DNA of 5,471 nucleotides from an uncultured Thiotrichaceae bacterium (GCA_938038645.1 CALHTA010000151.1:1-5471); one strand, 5' to 3'. Counted from the first letter of the stretch, positions 1 through 5,471 are shown. A program made the numbers and translations. Notes: generated by a model not told the origin, from the sequence alone.

Positions 1-420
1 TATCAACGTATTGCTGATGCTACCGGCATGCCTTTAGCCATGGGTGAAAACCTCCATACCATTCATGAGTTTGAATATGCTTTTGCCGATGCAGGTTTGT
101 CCTTCATTCAACCTGACGCTTCTAACTGTGGCGGAATCACTGGATGGTTAGCAGTAGCGGAACTCTCTGCCCAGCACAACATTCCAGTATGCAGCCACGG
201 TATGCAAGAGTTACATGTCAGCTTAGTTTCAGCGCGTGAAAATGCTGGGTGGATTGAGGTCCATAGCTTCCCGATTGATGAATACACTACTCGCCCATTA
301 GTGGTTGAAAACCAGTTAGCAGTAGCACCTTCCACTCCTGGCATCGGTGTAGAATTTGACTGGGACAAGCTCAACATTGCAAATGATGAAGGCCTGAACT
401 CATCAACTCAAGCGAGCTAA
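1..420 (+). CDS. Mandelate racemase/muconate lactonizing enzyme family protein, C-terminal part (5' end outside window)
   Basis: The reading frame is open from base 1 and ends at TAA, giving 139 visible residues; the ATG at 28 is internal. This is the end of the TIM barrel and the C-terminal tail of an enolase-superfamily enzyme. Visible residues, numbered from base 1: Glu16 in a G-E-N motif (third Mg2+ ligand), Asp39 in Q-P-D followed by G-G-I-T-G-W, His66 in S-H-G-M-Q-E-L-H, and Glu86 in W-I-E. From memory, the gaps of 23, 27 and 20 residues equal those of E247, D270, H297 and E317 in Pseudomonas putida mandelate racemase. The His-Asp dyad marks the mandelate racemase subgroup, which abstracts a proton alpha to a carboxylate; most members are sugar-acid dehydratases (galactarate, fuconate, gluconate and similar). 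The N-terminal capping domain and the K-x-K region, needed to judge substrate, lie outside the window. The family call is firm; the substrate is unknown. It converges on the oxygenase gene that follows. Confidence 0.93.
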   Translation, partial: YQRIADATGMPLAMGENLHTIHEFEYAFADAGLSFIQPDASNCGGITGWLAVAELSAQHNIPVCSHGMQELHVSLVSARENAGWIEVHSFPIDEYTTRPLVVENQLAVAPSTPGIGVEFDWDKLNIANDEGLNSSTQAS

Positions 421-1310
421 AAAGCTCTGTTTTCACCATAAAGTGCTTTTTTGGACTTAATACCTGCCGCAAGCACTTTGGTTTGCTCCGTTCGTATTTC
501 TTCATAAAGCGCTAGCGCCGCCGAATCAAATAACCGTGTTGGCGCAGCAAAGTGGATAAAACTATCGCTGCGGTCAACGCCCCGAGCGAGCATTGCGTAT
601 TCACGCTTTTGTGATTGCTGGCGAACCTCGGTATTAATATAACGGATTGCAAAACCAATGCGTCGATCATCCGAGATATTGGGCCCTGAGCCATGGATGC
701 ATTGACCGTGATGCAGCGACATTTCCCCGGGCTGCAGCTCCACATGAATTTTATCTTTTTCAGTCACCTCGACAGCGATTTCCTGCCCTCTCGACAATAA
801 ATTATTGTCAGCCATGGTATCAGTGTGAGGTTGCAGTGATTTTTTGTGGCTACCGCCCACCAAATCCATGCAACCGGAACTAACCGTTGATGGTGAGAGT
901 GCGATCCACGCGGTAACTTGATCTGAAGTTTCCCCAAATCCCCAATAGGTTAAATCCTGATGCATCGTCACAATATGCTTTGAATGGACTTCTTTGATAA
1001 AAAATTCTGCACCCCAGATCATAATATTAGGGCCTAGAATGCCTTCAACCGCATCCAATACTTCAGGTGATAGTGCCATCTTAGTCGCTAGCGGCATGAC
1101 TATTTCACTGTGTACACGCTTATAGTTTACCAGGGGTCGTCCTAGCTTTTCAGAGGTGCCCCAATCTTGTTCTATTTGCTCCAGCTCAGCGCGAAAGCTT
1201 GCCGCCTTTTCTTTTGAGAACACCGGCACTGGGAATAAATAACCCTCATCCCAATACTGAGTAATCTGAGAATCACTCAGAAAATTGCCATTTTTGTTAT
1301 CCGATTGCAT
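417..1310 (-). CDS. Phytanoyl-CoA dioxygenase (PhyH) family Fe(II)/2-oxoglutarate-dependent oxygenase
   Basis: A cytoplasmic non-haem iron oxygenase of 297 residues, the usual length for PhyH proteins. Family members hydroxylate small molecules while decarboxylating 2-oxoglutarate. Numbered from the ATG at 1310, the iron-binding triad is His117 and Asp119 (H-Q-D-L-T-Y-W) and His206 (I-H-G-S-G-P-N). Arg217, 11 residues after the distal His, is placed to bind the 2-oxoglutarate carboxylate, as in human PAHX. The usual L-x-P-G-E turn precedes the distal His. No signal peptide or membrane segment is seen. The start at 1310 is preferred over the ATG at 1337 because TAAGGAG sits 7 bases upstream of it, while the 1337 ATG has no good ribosome site. 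The gene lies 101 bases after the diguanylate cyclase on the same strand with no clear terminator between them, so read-through is possible. Its TAG overlaps the stop of the convergent gene by 4 bases. The substrate cannot be told: EctD-like hydroxylases and many uncharacterised oxygenases share this fold. The family is sure; the role is not. Confidence 0.92.
   Translation of the reverse strand: MQSDNKNGNFLSDSQITQYWDEGYLFPVPVFSKEKAASFRAELEQIEQDWGTSEKLGRPLVNYKRVHSEIVMPLATKMALSPEVLDAVEGILGPNIMIWGAEFFIKEVHSKHIVTMHQDLTYWGFGETSDQVTAWIALSPSTVSSGCMDLVGGSHKKSLQPHTDTMADNNLLSRGQEIAVEVTEKDKIHVELQPGEMSLHHGQCIHGSGPNISDDRRIGFAIRYINTEVRQQSQKREYAMLARGVDRSDSFIHFAAPTRLFDSAALALYEEIRTEQTKVLAAGIKSKKALYGENRAF
419..452 (+). 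terminator. Weak candidate intrinsic terminator of the enolase-superfamily gene
   Basis: AAAAAGC at 419-425 pairs with GCTTTTT at 445-451, followed by one more T. After one mismatch, two further pairs (CT with AG) extend the stem inward. The stem is A/T-dominated with a loop of about 15 bases, so it is weak. It starts at the stop codon and lies inside the 3' coding end of the convergent oxygenase gene, as is common where convergent genes abut. It could also act on the opposite strand. Confidence 0.3.
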
Positions 1311-1317
1311 AAAGCAT

Positions 1318-1324
1318 CTCCTTA
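1318..1324 (-). promoter_or_regulatory. Ribosome binding site deciding the oxygenase start
   Basis: TAAGGAG on the minus strand, 7 bases before the ATG at 1310. It is near consensus and favours that ATG over the longer reading from 1337, whose upstream sequence has only a weak purine patch. Confidence 0.85.
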
Positions 1325-1349
1325 CCGAACGGGACATTTCTCTAGCGAT

Positions 1350-1379
1350 AACATAGCAATCAAGTGCTGGTGATTACAA
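1350..1379 (-). promoter_or_regulatory. Candidate sigma-70-type promoter for the oxygenase gene
   Basis: On the minus strand TTGTAA (1374-1379) and TATGTT (1350-1355) are separated by 18 bases. Each matches the consensus at four of six positions. A start about seven bases downstream would give a leader of roughly 30 bases ending in the strong ribosome site. Pairs of this quality occur by chance in AT-rich DNA, so this is tentative. If it is not used, the gene would depend on transcription from the upstream cyclase. Confidence 0.3.
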
Positions 1380-1407
1380 TAGCAGAGGGCTAGTACAATA
1401 CGTAATC

Positions 1408-1419
1408 CTGTTTAAACAG
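1408..1419. repeat. 12-base perfect palindrome at the cyclase stop codon
   Basis: CTGTTTAAACAG reads the same on both strands and contains the TAA stop of the diguanylate cyclase (1412-1414). It has no loop and no following T run, so it is not an intrinsic terminator. It could be a dimeric regulator site for the downstream oxygenase, but nothing else supports that, and chance is possible. Confidence 0.4.
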
Positions 1420-3373
1420 CAACGATGTGCTTTTGATCAGCTGGAGGGATTGCCATCGGTGCGGCCTCAACACGATTACGCCCGTTGTTTTTCGCTTCGT
1501 ACAACGCCTGATCAGCATCTTCAACCAGTCTTTTGGCACAACCAAACTCAACGCAGCTGGCTAATCCTGCACTGATGGTAACCTGCTTAACAGGGTTAAA
1601 TTGACTACCCTCTATTATTTTTCTGAGGTGATTGACGTGCTCAATTGCACTTTCAAGCGGCGTGTTCGGTAAAATTAACATAAACTCTTCGCCTCCCCAT
1701 CGGCCGACGATATCAGTCGATCGAACATTTTTAAGCATGACTCCAGCCACGCCAATCAATACTGCATCACCAATTTGATGGCCAAAGGTATCGTTCACCG
1801 ATTTAAATTTGTCTATGTCGATAATAGCGACGGTCAAAGGGGACTTATCTCTTAAAGCACGGGCAATTTCATAAGCCAACACTTCATCCAGCTTTAATCG
1901 GTTATAAAGTTGCGTTAATTGATCGGTAATCGCAAGCGTTTTGAGCTGCTTATTCTTGACGTTCATTTCTTTGCTAAGTTTCTGGTAGCGAACCTTAGCC
2001 TTTTGTATTTTGAAATTCATGCTAAGCAAGTTATCAAGCTCAGTAATATGCACCGGCTCGTGTATCTTATGGGTTGCATCATCAGACTCATAGGCCGTAA
2101 TCATATGAGTCACTTGTTCGATAGGTTTAGTGATTCTCTTGGACAATTTTTTCGCCGACTTCGTCAAGCGAATGAAAAATATACTATAAAAAATGACAGC
2201 CAAACCCAAAAACATCATGCATAGCCGTTCTATTTTCGCTTCTTCTATTTTTATGGGTTCGTAAACATTATTAAGCGGGGTCAGAATGAATAACTGCCAA
2301 CCTGTTTCTGGAACAATTCGTTTAGTAATCAAGAAATCCTCACCCTGTAAGGCAAACTCCATTGATTCTTCATTTCCATTGAAGAACTCTGAGAAGTACA
2401 TCCCTGTCATCGTATTTTGCTTAAGCAGGTTGAATTTTGTAGGCCGTGTAATTGCTAGATTTTCAGGTTTATCTTTTAAGTTGTAATTTTTTACATCCGA
2501 AAGCCCAAGGAATTTCTCGGCAGAGCGTGACATAGTTAAAATATTACCGTGCTGATCCATGACTAAACCGCCACTACTCCACTGTAAATCCTTAGAAAGG
2601 ATATGCTTGGAAAAAGTATTAAGGGTCACAGTGAGAACATTTACGCCCTCTAGGAAATTGTTTTTATAAACAGGGGTAAGATTTGAGAGCATCCACCCTT
2701 TTCCCGAAGGATCTAAATATGGGTCAGTCCAAACAGACTCACGGCTCGGGTTATTTTTTTCATTCGCTAAATAATAAGATTTGGTTTTCGTTAAATCAAA
2801 ATCATAGGGATGCTTGTCATAGAAATCATCAACAAAAGGATACGTGCGAACCACGTTGTCCCAAGAAATGAACTGTGATGACACTAGGTTTGGGTTGCTA
2901 TCAACCAAAGTCTCAAAGCGGACTTCCATCTTTTCCGTTCTTACAATTTTCTCACTGACTTCTGGTCCTAAGTCCGTATTAGAAGAGACAAATACACTGG
3001 TATGCCCAAATTTATTAATCTCACCGAAATCTTCAGTGATCGCTGAGTCTAGGAAGGTTAGTTTTTGTGTTAAACCGTGAGCAAAAAGAGCTTGATGCTC
3101 CACCTGTAGAGATCGATTGTTACGGCTAATTTCCCTTAGCTGATCATCAATATTTCTCGCCTCACTAATGGAAATATCTGAAATCGTTTCAAGTGCATTG
3201 TTTCGAAGCAGCTCAAGGTTTTTTTCAACAATGTAGTGATTACTCACAAGATACAGACTGAGCAATACAACCTCTACCGTCATGATTGGAATTAACGCTG
3301 TTTTTAGGAAGCTGCGCCGCACCACAGAGCCAAGATCTTTGCTCATGTTTTCCGTATTCGTTATCGCTTTCAC
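1412..3373 (-). CDS. Membrane-bound diguanylate cyclase with periplasmic Cache-like sensor, HAMP-like linker and GGDEF domain
   Basis: A 653-residue inner-membrane signalling enzyme that should make c-di-GMP from two GTP. Order of parts: short cytoplasmic N-terminus; membrane helix about 24-44; periplasmic region about 45-383, whose size and W-T-D-P-Y-L-D segment (about 215-221) suit a double Cache sensor; second membrane helix about 384-403; HAMP-like segment with K-P-I-E near 416-419; helical linker about 454-480; GGDEF domain about 481-636. In the last, T-D-x-L-T-x-L-Y-N-R (483-492), the metal-binding D-I-D-K-F-K (519-524) and an intact G-G-E-E-F (560-564) are present. R-S-T-D (551-554), five residues before it, is a complete product-inhibition I-site, so active, feedback-regulated cyclase activity is expected. 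No EAL or HD-GYP domain follows. The ligand is unknown; the classic amino-acid Cache motif is not evident. The start is GTG at 3373 with AAGG 8 bases upstream. An ATG at 3346 (codon 10), with GGA 5 bases upstream, is an alternative that leaves all domains intact. Confidence 0.95.
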   Translation of the reverse strand: MKAITNTENMSKDLGSVVRRSFLKTALIPIMTVEVVLLSLYLVSNHYIVEKNLELLRNNALETISDISISEARNIDDQLREISRNNRSLQVEHQALFAHGLTQKLTFLDSAITEDFGEINKFGHTSVFVSSNTDLGPEVSEKIVRTEKMEVRFETLVDSNPNLVSSQFISWDNVVRTYPFVDDFYDKHPYDFDLTKTKSYYLANEKNNPSRESVWTDPYLDPSGKGWMLSNLTPVYKNNFLEGVNVLTVTLNTFSKHILSKDLQWSSGGLVMDQHGNILTMSRSAEKFLGLSDVKNYNLKDKPENLAITRPTKFNLLKQNTMTGMYFSEFFNGNEESMEFALQGEDFLITKRIVPETGWQLFILTPLNNVYEPIKIEEAKIERLCMMFLGLAVIFYSIFFIRLTKSAKKLSKRITKPIEQVTHMITAYESDDATHKIHEPVHITELDNLLSMNFKIQKAKVRYQKLSKEMNVKNKQLKTLAITDQLTQLYNRLKLDEVLAYEIARALRDKSPLTVAIIDIDKFKSVNDTFGHQIGDAVLIGVAGVMLKNVRSTDIVGRWGGEEFMLILPNTPLESAIEHVNHLRKIIEGSQFNPVKQVTISAGLASCVEFGCAKRLVEDADQALYEAKNNGRNRVEAAPMAIPPADQKHIVAV

Positions 3374-3381
3374 GTGACAAA

Positions 3382-3385
3382 CCTT
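3382..3385 (-). promoter_or_regulatory. Probable ribosome binding site for the cyclase GTG start
   Basis: AAGG on the minus strand, 8 bases before the GTG at 3373. The frame is closed by an in-frame TGA further upstream and there is no earlier ATG or GTG, so GTG is the longest possible start. The ATG at 3346 has its own weak GGA, so the choice is not settled. Confidence 0.5.
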
Positions 3386-3400
3386 ATTATTTTTTATTCT

Positions 3401-3526
3401 ATGTTTTCACTATTGATGAACTACTCAGTGACACTAATGAATAATTATTTGATACAAACCGGAGGGGGCCACCGCTTTGTTTTCGATCCGCCTATATTAG
3501 AGGTTGCTAAATTAATGGGTTATTAA
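3401..3526 (+). CDS. Doubtful 41-codon ORF opposite the cyclase leader
   Basis: Open frame from ATG to TAA, with further in-frame ATGs at 3416 and 3437. No ribosome site precedes any of these starts, and the product is not recognised. The second half (G-G-G-H-R-F-V-F-D-P-P followed by I-L-E-V-A-K-L-M-G-Y) reads more like real protein than the first. It could be the relic of a lost gene end, a small protein, or chance. It lies in the likely promoter region of the cyclase, antisense to its leader. Confidence 0.12.
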   Translation: MFSLLMNYSVTLMNNYLIQTGGGHRFVFDPPILEVAKLMGY

Positions 3527-3600
3527 CATTGAAACAATAAGCTGTCGAAATTTTGACAAAGGAAGAGACTGCTTTTGAGCAATAATATAAAAATCGAATG

Positions 3601-3644
3601 TAACGGTTTTTATAAACCATCAATTTAGAGAGCAAATACCGTTA
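3601..3644. repeat. Inverted repeat TAACGGT / ACCGTTA
   Basis: Seven-base arms at 3601-3607 and 3638-3644 are separated by 30 bases. The left arm runs into a smaller palindrome, GGTTT-TTAT-AAACC (3605-3618). There is no T run on the proper side for termination. It may be an operator-like element or chance in AT-rich sequence. Confidence 0.3.
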
Positions 3645-3685
3645 AAAAATTAATAAGAAATCATTTTTGTTTATTATTCGTCATC

Positions 3686-3730
3686 TTTAAAACAAACAAA
3701 CCCACGAGCAAACGCAGATTTGTTCGTGGG
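3686..3730 (-). terminator. Strong intrinsic terminator downstream of kdgF
   Basis: Arms 3701-3712 (CCCACGAGCAAA) and 3719-3730 (TTTGTTCGTGGG) are complementary over 12 positions with one mismatch or wobble, around a 6-base loop. On the minus strand the hairpin is followed by TTTGTTTGTTTT (3689-3700), the T-rich tail expected of an intrinsic terminator. It lies about 75 bases after the kdgF stop. The plus strand has no T tract after the stem, so it acts in the kdgF direction. Confidence 0.8.
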
Positions 3731-3749
3731 TACCTCTCGACTTATGGTA

Positions 3750-3778
3750 AAGAAAAACTGACCTTAGGTATCAGTTTT
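3750..3778 (-). terminator. Second terminator-like hairpin just after kdgF
   Basis: AAAACTGA (3754-3761) pairs with TCAGTTTT (3771-3778) around a 9-base loop in which CC and GG can add two pairs. On the minus strand the 3' arm runs into TTTTTCTTT. This A-tract, hairpin, T-tract layout is typical of a weak, possibly two-way terminator. It lies 25 bases beyond the kdgF stop, ahead of the stronger hairpin. Confidence 0.55.
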
Positions 3779-3798
3779 CCAGCGACCCAAATAGTCAG

Positions 3799-3815
3799 CC
3801 TGCTTAAGCGGCAGG
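3799..3815 (-). other. Small hairpin with the kdgF stop codon in its loop
   Basis: CCTGC (3799-3803) pairs with GCAGG (3811-3815) around a 7-base loop containing the kdgF TAA (3804-3806). It is G/C-rich but short and has no T tract. It is the first of three successive hairpins at the end of the kdgF transcript and may help 3' end stability, or be chance. Confidence 0.35.
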
Positions 3816-4136
3816 TTCTACAAAATCTTGACGCATCGGTGTAAACGTATCGATCAGCACACCAGGCTTCAGGCAAACACAGCCATGCATAATGTGTGGC
3901 TCTTTGTACATGGTATCGCCCGCTTTGACGACTTTGGTTTCATCGCCAATCGTAAATTCAAACTCGCCTGAAAGCACATAGGTCAGCTGCTCATGTGGGT
4001 GATTATGCACAGCGCCAATTGCGCCTTCTTCAAAATGCACTTCAACTGACATCATATTATCTGAATGGGCCAACACTTTGCGGCTTACGCCATCACCCAA
4101 ATCTTCTAGTTCGATCGCTTCATTATGCACAAACAT
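3804..4136 (-). CDS. kdgF: KdgF-like cupin, unsaturated uronate linearisation enzyme
   Basis: A 110-residue cytoplasmic single-domain cupin, the normal length for KdgF. KdgF speeds conversion of 4,5-unsaturated monouronates, released from pectin or alginate by lyases and hydrolases, into the linear keto sugar that enters the KDG (2-keto-3-deoxygluconate) route. Cupin motif 1 is seen as His44, His46 and Gln50 (H-N-H-P-H-E-Q, closing at Gly57). Motif 2 gives His84 (E-P-H-I-M-H-G). These four are the expected metal ligands. The C-terminal F-T-P-M-R-Q-D-F, with Arg102, matches the conserved active-site end of KdgF proteins. The ATG at 4136 has GGAG 7 bases upstream. It follows the MATE gene by 38 bases on the same strand, so co-transcription is likely, and hairpins follow the stop. 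No lyase, kdgK, kdgA or porin gene is in the window, so pectin or alginate origin cannot be told. A general small cupin of other function is the alternative. Confidence 0.85.
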   Translation of the reverse strand: MFVHNEAIELEDLGDGVSRKVLAHSDNMMSVEVHFEEGAIGAVHNHPHEQLTYVLSGEFEFTIGDETKVVKAGDTMYKEPHIMHGCVCLKPGVLIDTFTPMRQDFVEPAA

Positions 4137-4143
4137 AAGTTTT

Positions 4144-4147
4144 CTCC
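4144..4147 (-). promoter_or_regulatory. Ribosome binding site of kdgF
   Basis: GGAG on the minus strand, 7 bases before the ATG at 4136, in the 38-base gap after the MATE stop. It supports independent translation of kdgF from a shared message. Confidence 0.75.
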
Positions 4148-4174
4148 GTGTAAAGGTTTAATACTTTAGGTCCA

Positions 4175-5471
4175 CTATTGGTTTACTAAACTTCGTTTCC
4201 AGACGCCACTGAGCATTCTGATATGAAATGGAATGGATTTCACGACCTCTTCTAAAAGAATAATGCCAAGAATCCAAACGACTGACAAATCTAAATAAAG
4301 TACAAACAAAGCCGTTAACGGCACGGTTAACAGCCATTGTGTATAGCCATGAATTTTCATTACGTGGGGAGCTTCTCCGCCTGCACGCAAGACGTGGCCG
4401 CAGATGGTGTTACTAGTTCGTATAAAAGGAAGTACCACGACAATCGGCATTAATGACCAAAGTGCATCAATCGTTTCTTGCTCTAAGTCAGGGTAAAGCG
4501 CTTCAAACAAGAAGAACATGCCGGCATAAATCCCAGCAATGAATAGGCTGATGAACGCTGAAAACCGCCAAGATTGTTTAACAAAACCATCTAAAAGCTC
4601 CCAATGATTTTTTCCCAGTAATTGTCCTACCAAAATACCCGTCGCTTGGGCCCAAGCCGTGACGATATTGCCGGCGACCCGAATCCACGGCAAAATCAAT
4701 ATTAATGCAGCGAATTGATTTACTCCCAATTTGGCATAAATCATCATGCACACATGGGCGGTCATTGACATGCTAATAAACGTAATTGCGATGTGATAAG
4801 ACTGGTTAAAATGGTGTTTCAATGATTCAGTGAAAGTCGTCTTCATCCAACCACTTAACAAAATAAAAGTTTGTTTAGTCACGTATAAACAACCAACAAG
4901 AAATACCGTGCGCATACCTACGGCCACAACACTTCCCCAGGCAGCGCCCGCTAGTCCCATTTCTGGAAAACCCCACAAGCCATAAATTAAGACATAGCTC
5001 AAAGCCGCATTAACGGGTAGTTCAATCAAGTTACTATAAAAAGGCAGCTTACTGTTTCCCGTTCCATTAAACAGCACAGTAATGTTGTGACTGATTGACA
5101 CACCAACGATAACGCCGATAAAAATGAGTAAGTACTCTTTAGCTTGGGCGGCCATCGCATCAGTGGTAGCAATAGAACCGAGTATCGCATCGCCAAGATA
5201 AATAATTATCCCGATACCCACCAGTGATGCTAACCAATTAATAACCTGACCTGACCAAAAGCTAGATTTAAGCGCAATAGGGTTTTCGGCACCAAAAGCT
5301 TGAGCGATTAAGAGCTGTGAGCCGTTAGAGAAGGCGAATAAAAAGCCAAGGATAATCCCCCCGATGCTGCCTGCTAGTCCCATCGCCGCCAATGATTCTT
5401 CACCTAATGGGGTAACTAATATTGTGTCAATAATGAGGATGCACTGCAGCAACACTGCATTGGAAGCGATA
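4175..5471 (-). CDS. MATE family efflux transporter, 5' end outside window
   Basis: An inner-membrane exporter that uses Na+ or H+ gradients to expel organic cations, drugs or metabolites. About 431 residues are visible. The frame stays open past the GTG at 5455 to the window edge (reading I-A-S-N-A before it), so that GTG is an internal Val. Against a usual 440-460 residues, about 20-25 are missing. Numbering from that codon: Asp10 in the first membrane helix (I-I-D-T-I-L-V) corresponds to the cation-coupling Asp of NorM-type proteins. A-Q-A-F-G-A near 51-56 and G-T-G-N-S-K-L-P near 131-138 are MATE hallmarks. Asn149 lies in P-V-N-A, and G-L-A-G-A-A-W-G-S (167-175) ends the first half. The second half repeats the pattern with A-T-G-I-L-V-G-Q-L-L-G (271-281) and L-R-A-G-G-E near 356-361. 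Eleven to twelve membrane helices are implied. The stop is TAG at 4175-4177. It is probably first or upstream in an operon with kdgF. The substrate cannot be predicted; the DinF or NorM subgroup is not resolved. Confidence 0.93.
   Translation of the reverse strand, partial: IASNAVLLQCILIIDTILVTPLGEESLAAMGLAGSIGGIILGFLFAFSNGSQLLIAQAFGAENPIALKSSFWSGQVINWLASLVGIGIIIYLGDAILGSIATTDAMAAQAKEYLLIFIGVIVGVSISHNITVLFNGTGNSKLPFYSNLIELPVNAALSYVLIYGLWGFPEMGLAGAAWGSVVAVGMRTVFLVGCLYVTKQTFILLSGWMKTTFTESLKHHFNQSYHIAITFISMSMTAHVCMMIYAKLGVNQFAALILILPWIRVAGNIVTAWAQATGILVGQLLGKNHWELLDGFVKQSWRFSAFISLFIAGIYAGMFFLFEALYPDLEQETIDALWSLMPIVVVLPFIRTSNTICGHVLRAGGEAPHVMKIHGYTQWLLTVPLTALFVLYLDLSVVWILGIILLEEVVKSIPFHIRMLSGVWKRSLVNQ

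Larger units (their letters stand above)
3374..3803. other. AT-rich intergenic region of about 430 bases between the cyclase and kdgF
   Basis: Both flanking genes are on the minus strand. The region must therefore hold the end of the kdgF transcript (right side, where hairpins lie at 3699-3815) and the promoter and leader of the cyclase (left side). A G-rich patch at about 3460-3470 stands out in otherwise AT-rich DNA. I could not fit it to a known riboswitch, including the c-di-GMP class, on either strand. No tRNA or convincing protein gene is seen. Confidence 0.7.

Noticed and set aside
108..377. 89-codon minus-strand frame inside the enolase-superfamily gene.
   Set aside because: It lies fully antisense to a well-supported gene, has no recognisable domain and is a shadow frame.
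647..883. 78-codon plus-strand frame inside the oxygenase gene.
   Set aside because: It is antisense to conserved iron-binding motifs, and its product has no recognisable features.
1919..3080. Several plus-strand frames of 62-101 codons across the cyclase gene.
   Set aside because: All are antisense shadows of the continuous, domain-rich cyclase frame.
3478..3495. A TTCGATC segment resembling a tRNA T-loop, raising the idea of a tRNA fragment or integrase attachment site.
   Set aside because: The flanking five-base arms do not pair, no acceptor or anticodon stem can be drawn, and no integrase gene is present.
3374..3530. Possible c-di-GMP (GEMM) riboswitch in the cyclase leader.
   Set aside because: The CAAAGC-like stretch on the minus strand lacks the rest of the GEMM consensus and its two conserved helices.
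3527..3550. GAAACA-containing sequence resembling half of a KdgR operator.
   Set aside because: There is no matching second half, and the site lies downstream of kdgF rather than near a uronate-gene promoter.
3553..3594. Plus-strand TTGACA with TAATAT further down, resembling a promoter.
   Set aside because: The spacing of about 24 bases is too long, and no plus-strand gene follows.
5453..5455. GTG as the start codon of the MATE transporter.
   Set aside because: The frame stays open upstream to the window edge with residues fitting the first MATE helix, and the first helix would otherwise be cut.

Overview
The window looks like chromosomal DNA of a mesophilic, probably marine gammaproteobacterium. 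This is inferred from moderate G+C, strong Shine-Dalgarno sites and the gene mix; the genus cannot be fixed from sequence alone (an Oceanospirillales- or Vibrio-like host would fit). No transposase, integrase, CRISPR array, rRNA or tRNA is visible. Five protein genes are supported, and those at both edges are cut by the window.

Region 1-420 (+): the C-terminal 139 residues of an enolase-superfamily enzyme of the mandelate racemase subgroup, with its visible metal ligand, His-Asp dyad and Glu all in place. It converges, with a 4-base stop-codon overlap, on region 417-1310 (-): a phytanoyl-CoA dioxygenase (PhyH)-type Fe(II)/2-oxoglutarate oxygenase with an intact iron site and unknown substrate. 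Its real start is the ATG at 1310, behind a strong ribosome binding site.

Region 1412-3373 (-): a membrane-bound diguanylate cyclase with a large periplasmic double-Cache-like sensor, a HAMP-like linker and a GGDEF domain with intact active site and I-site. Region 3374-3803 is a roughly 430-base stretch without a convincing gene. Its right side carries a series of hairpins that probably end the kdgF transcript. The rest is AT-rich, with one inverted repeat and one weak 41-codon ORF.

Region 3804-4136 (-): a small cupin matching KdgF, the enzyme that helps linearise unsaturated uronates from pectin or alginate. Region 4175-5471 (-): a MATE-family multidrug/organic-cation exporter, cut at its 5' end by the window edge. 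MATE and kdgF are 38 bases apart on the same strand and probably co-transcribed.

Taken together (inference), the window holds parts of an acidic-sugar theme (acid-sugar-type dehydratase or racemase, and KdgF), plus a c-di-GMP sensor that could link an extracellular small molecule to attachment or biofilm behaviour. I do not see a clearly new multi-gene system. The points most worth a second look are the MATE-kdgF pairing, the unassigned substrates of the oxygenase and the enolase-superfamily enzyme, and the hairpin-rich gap.
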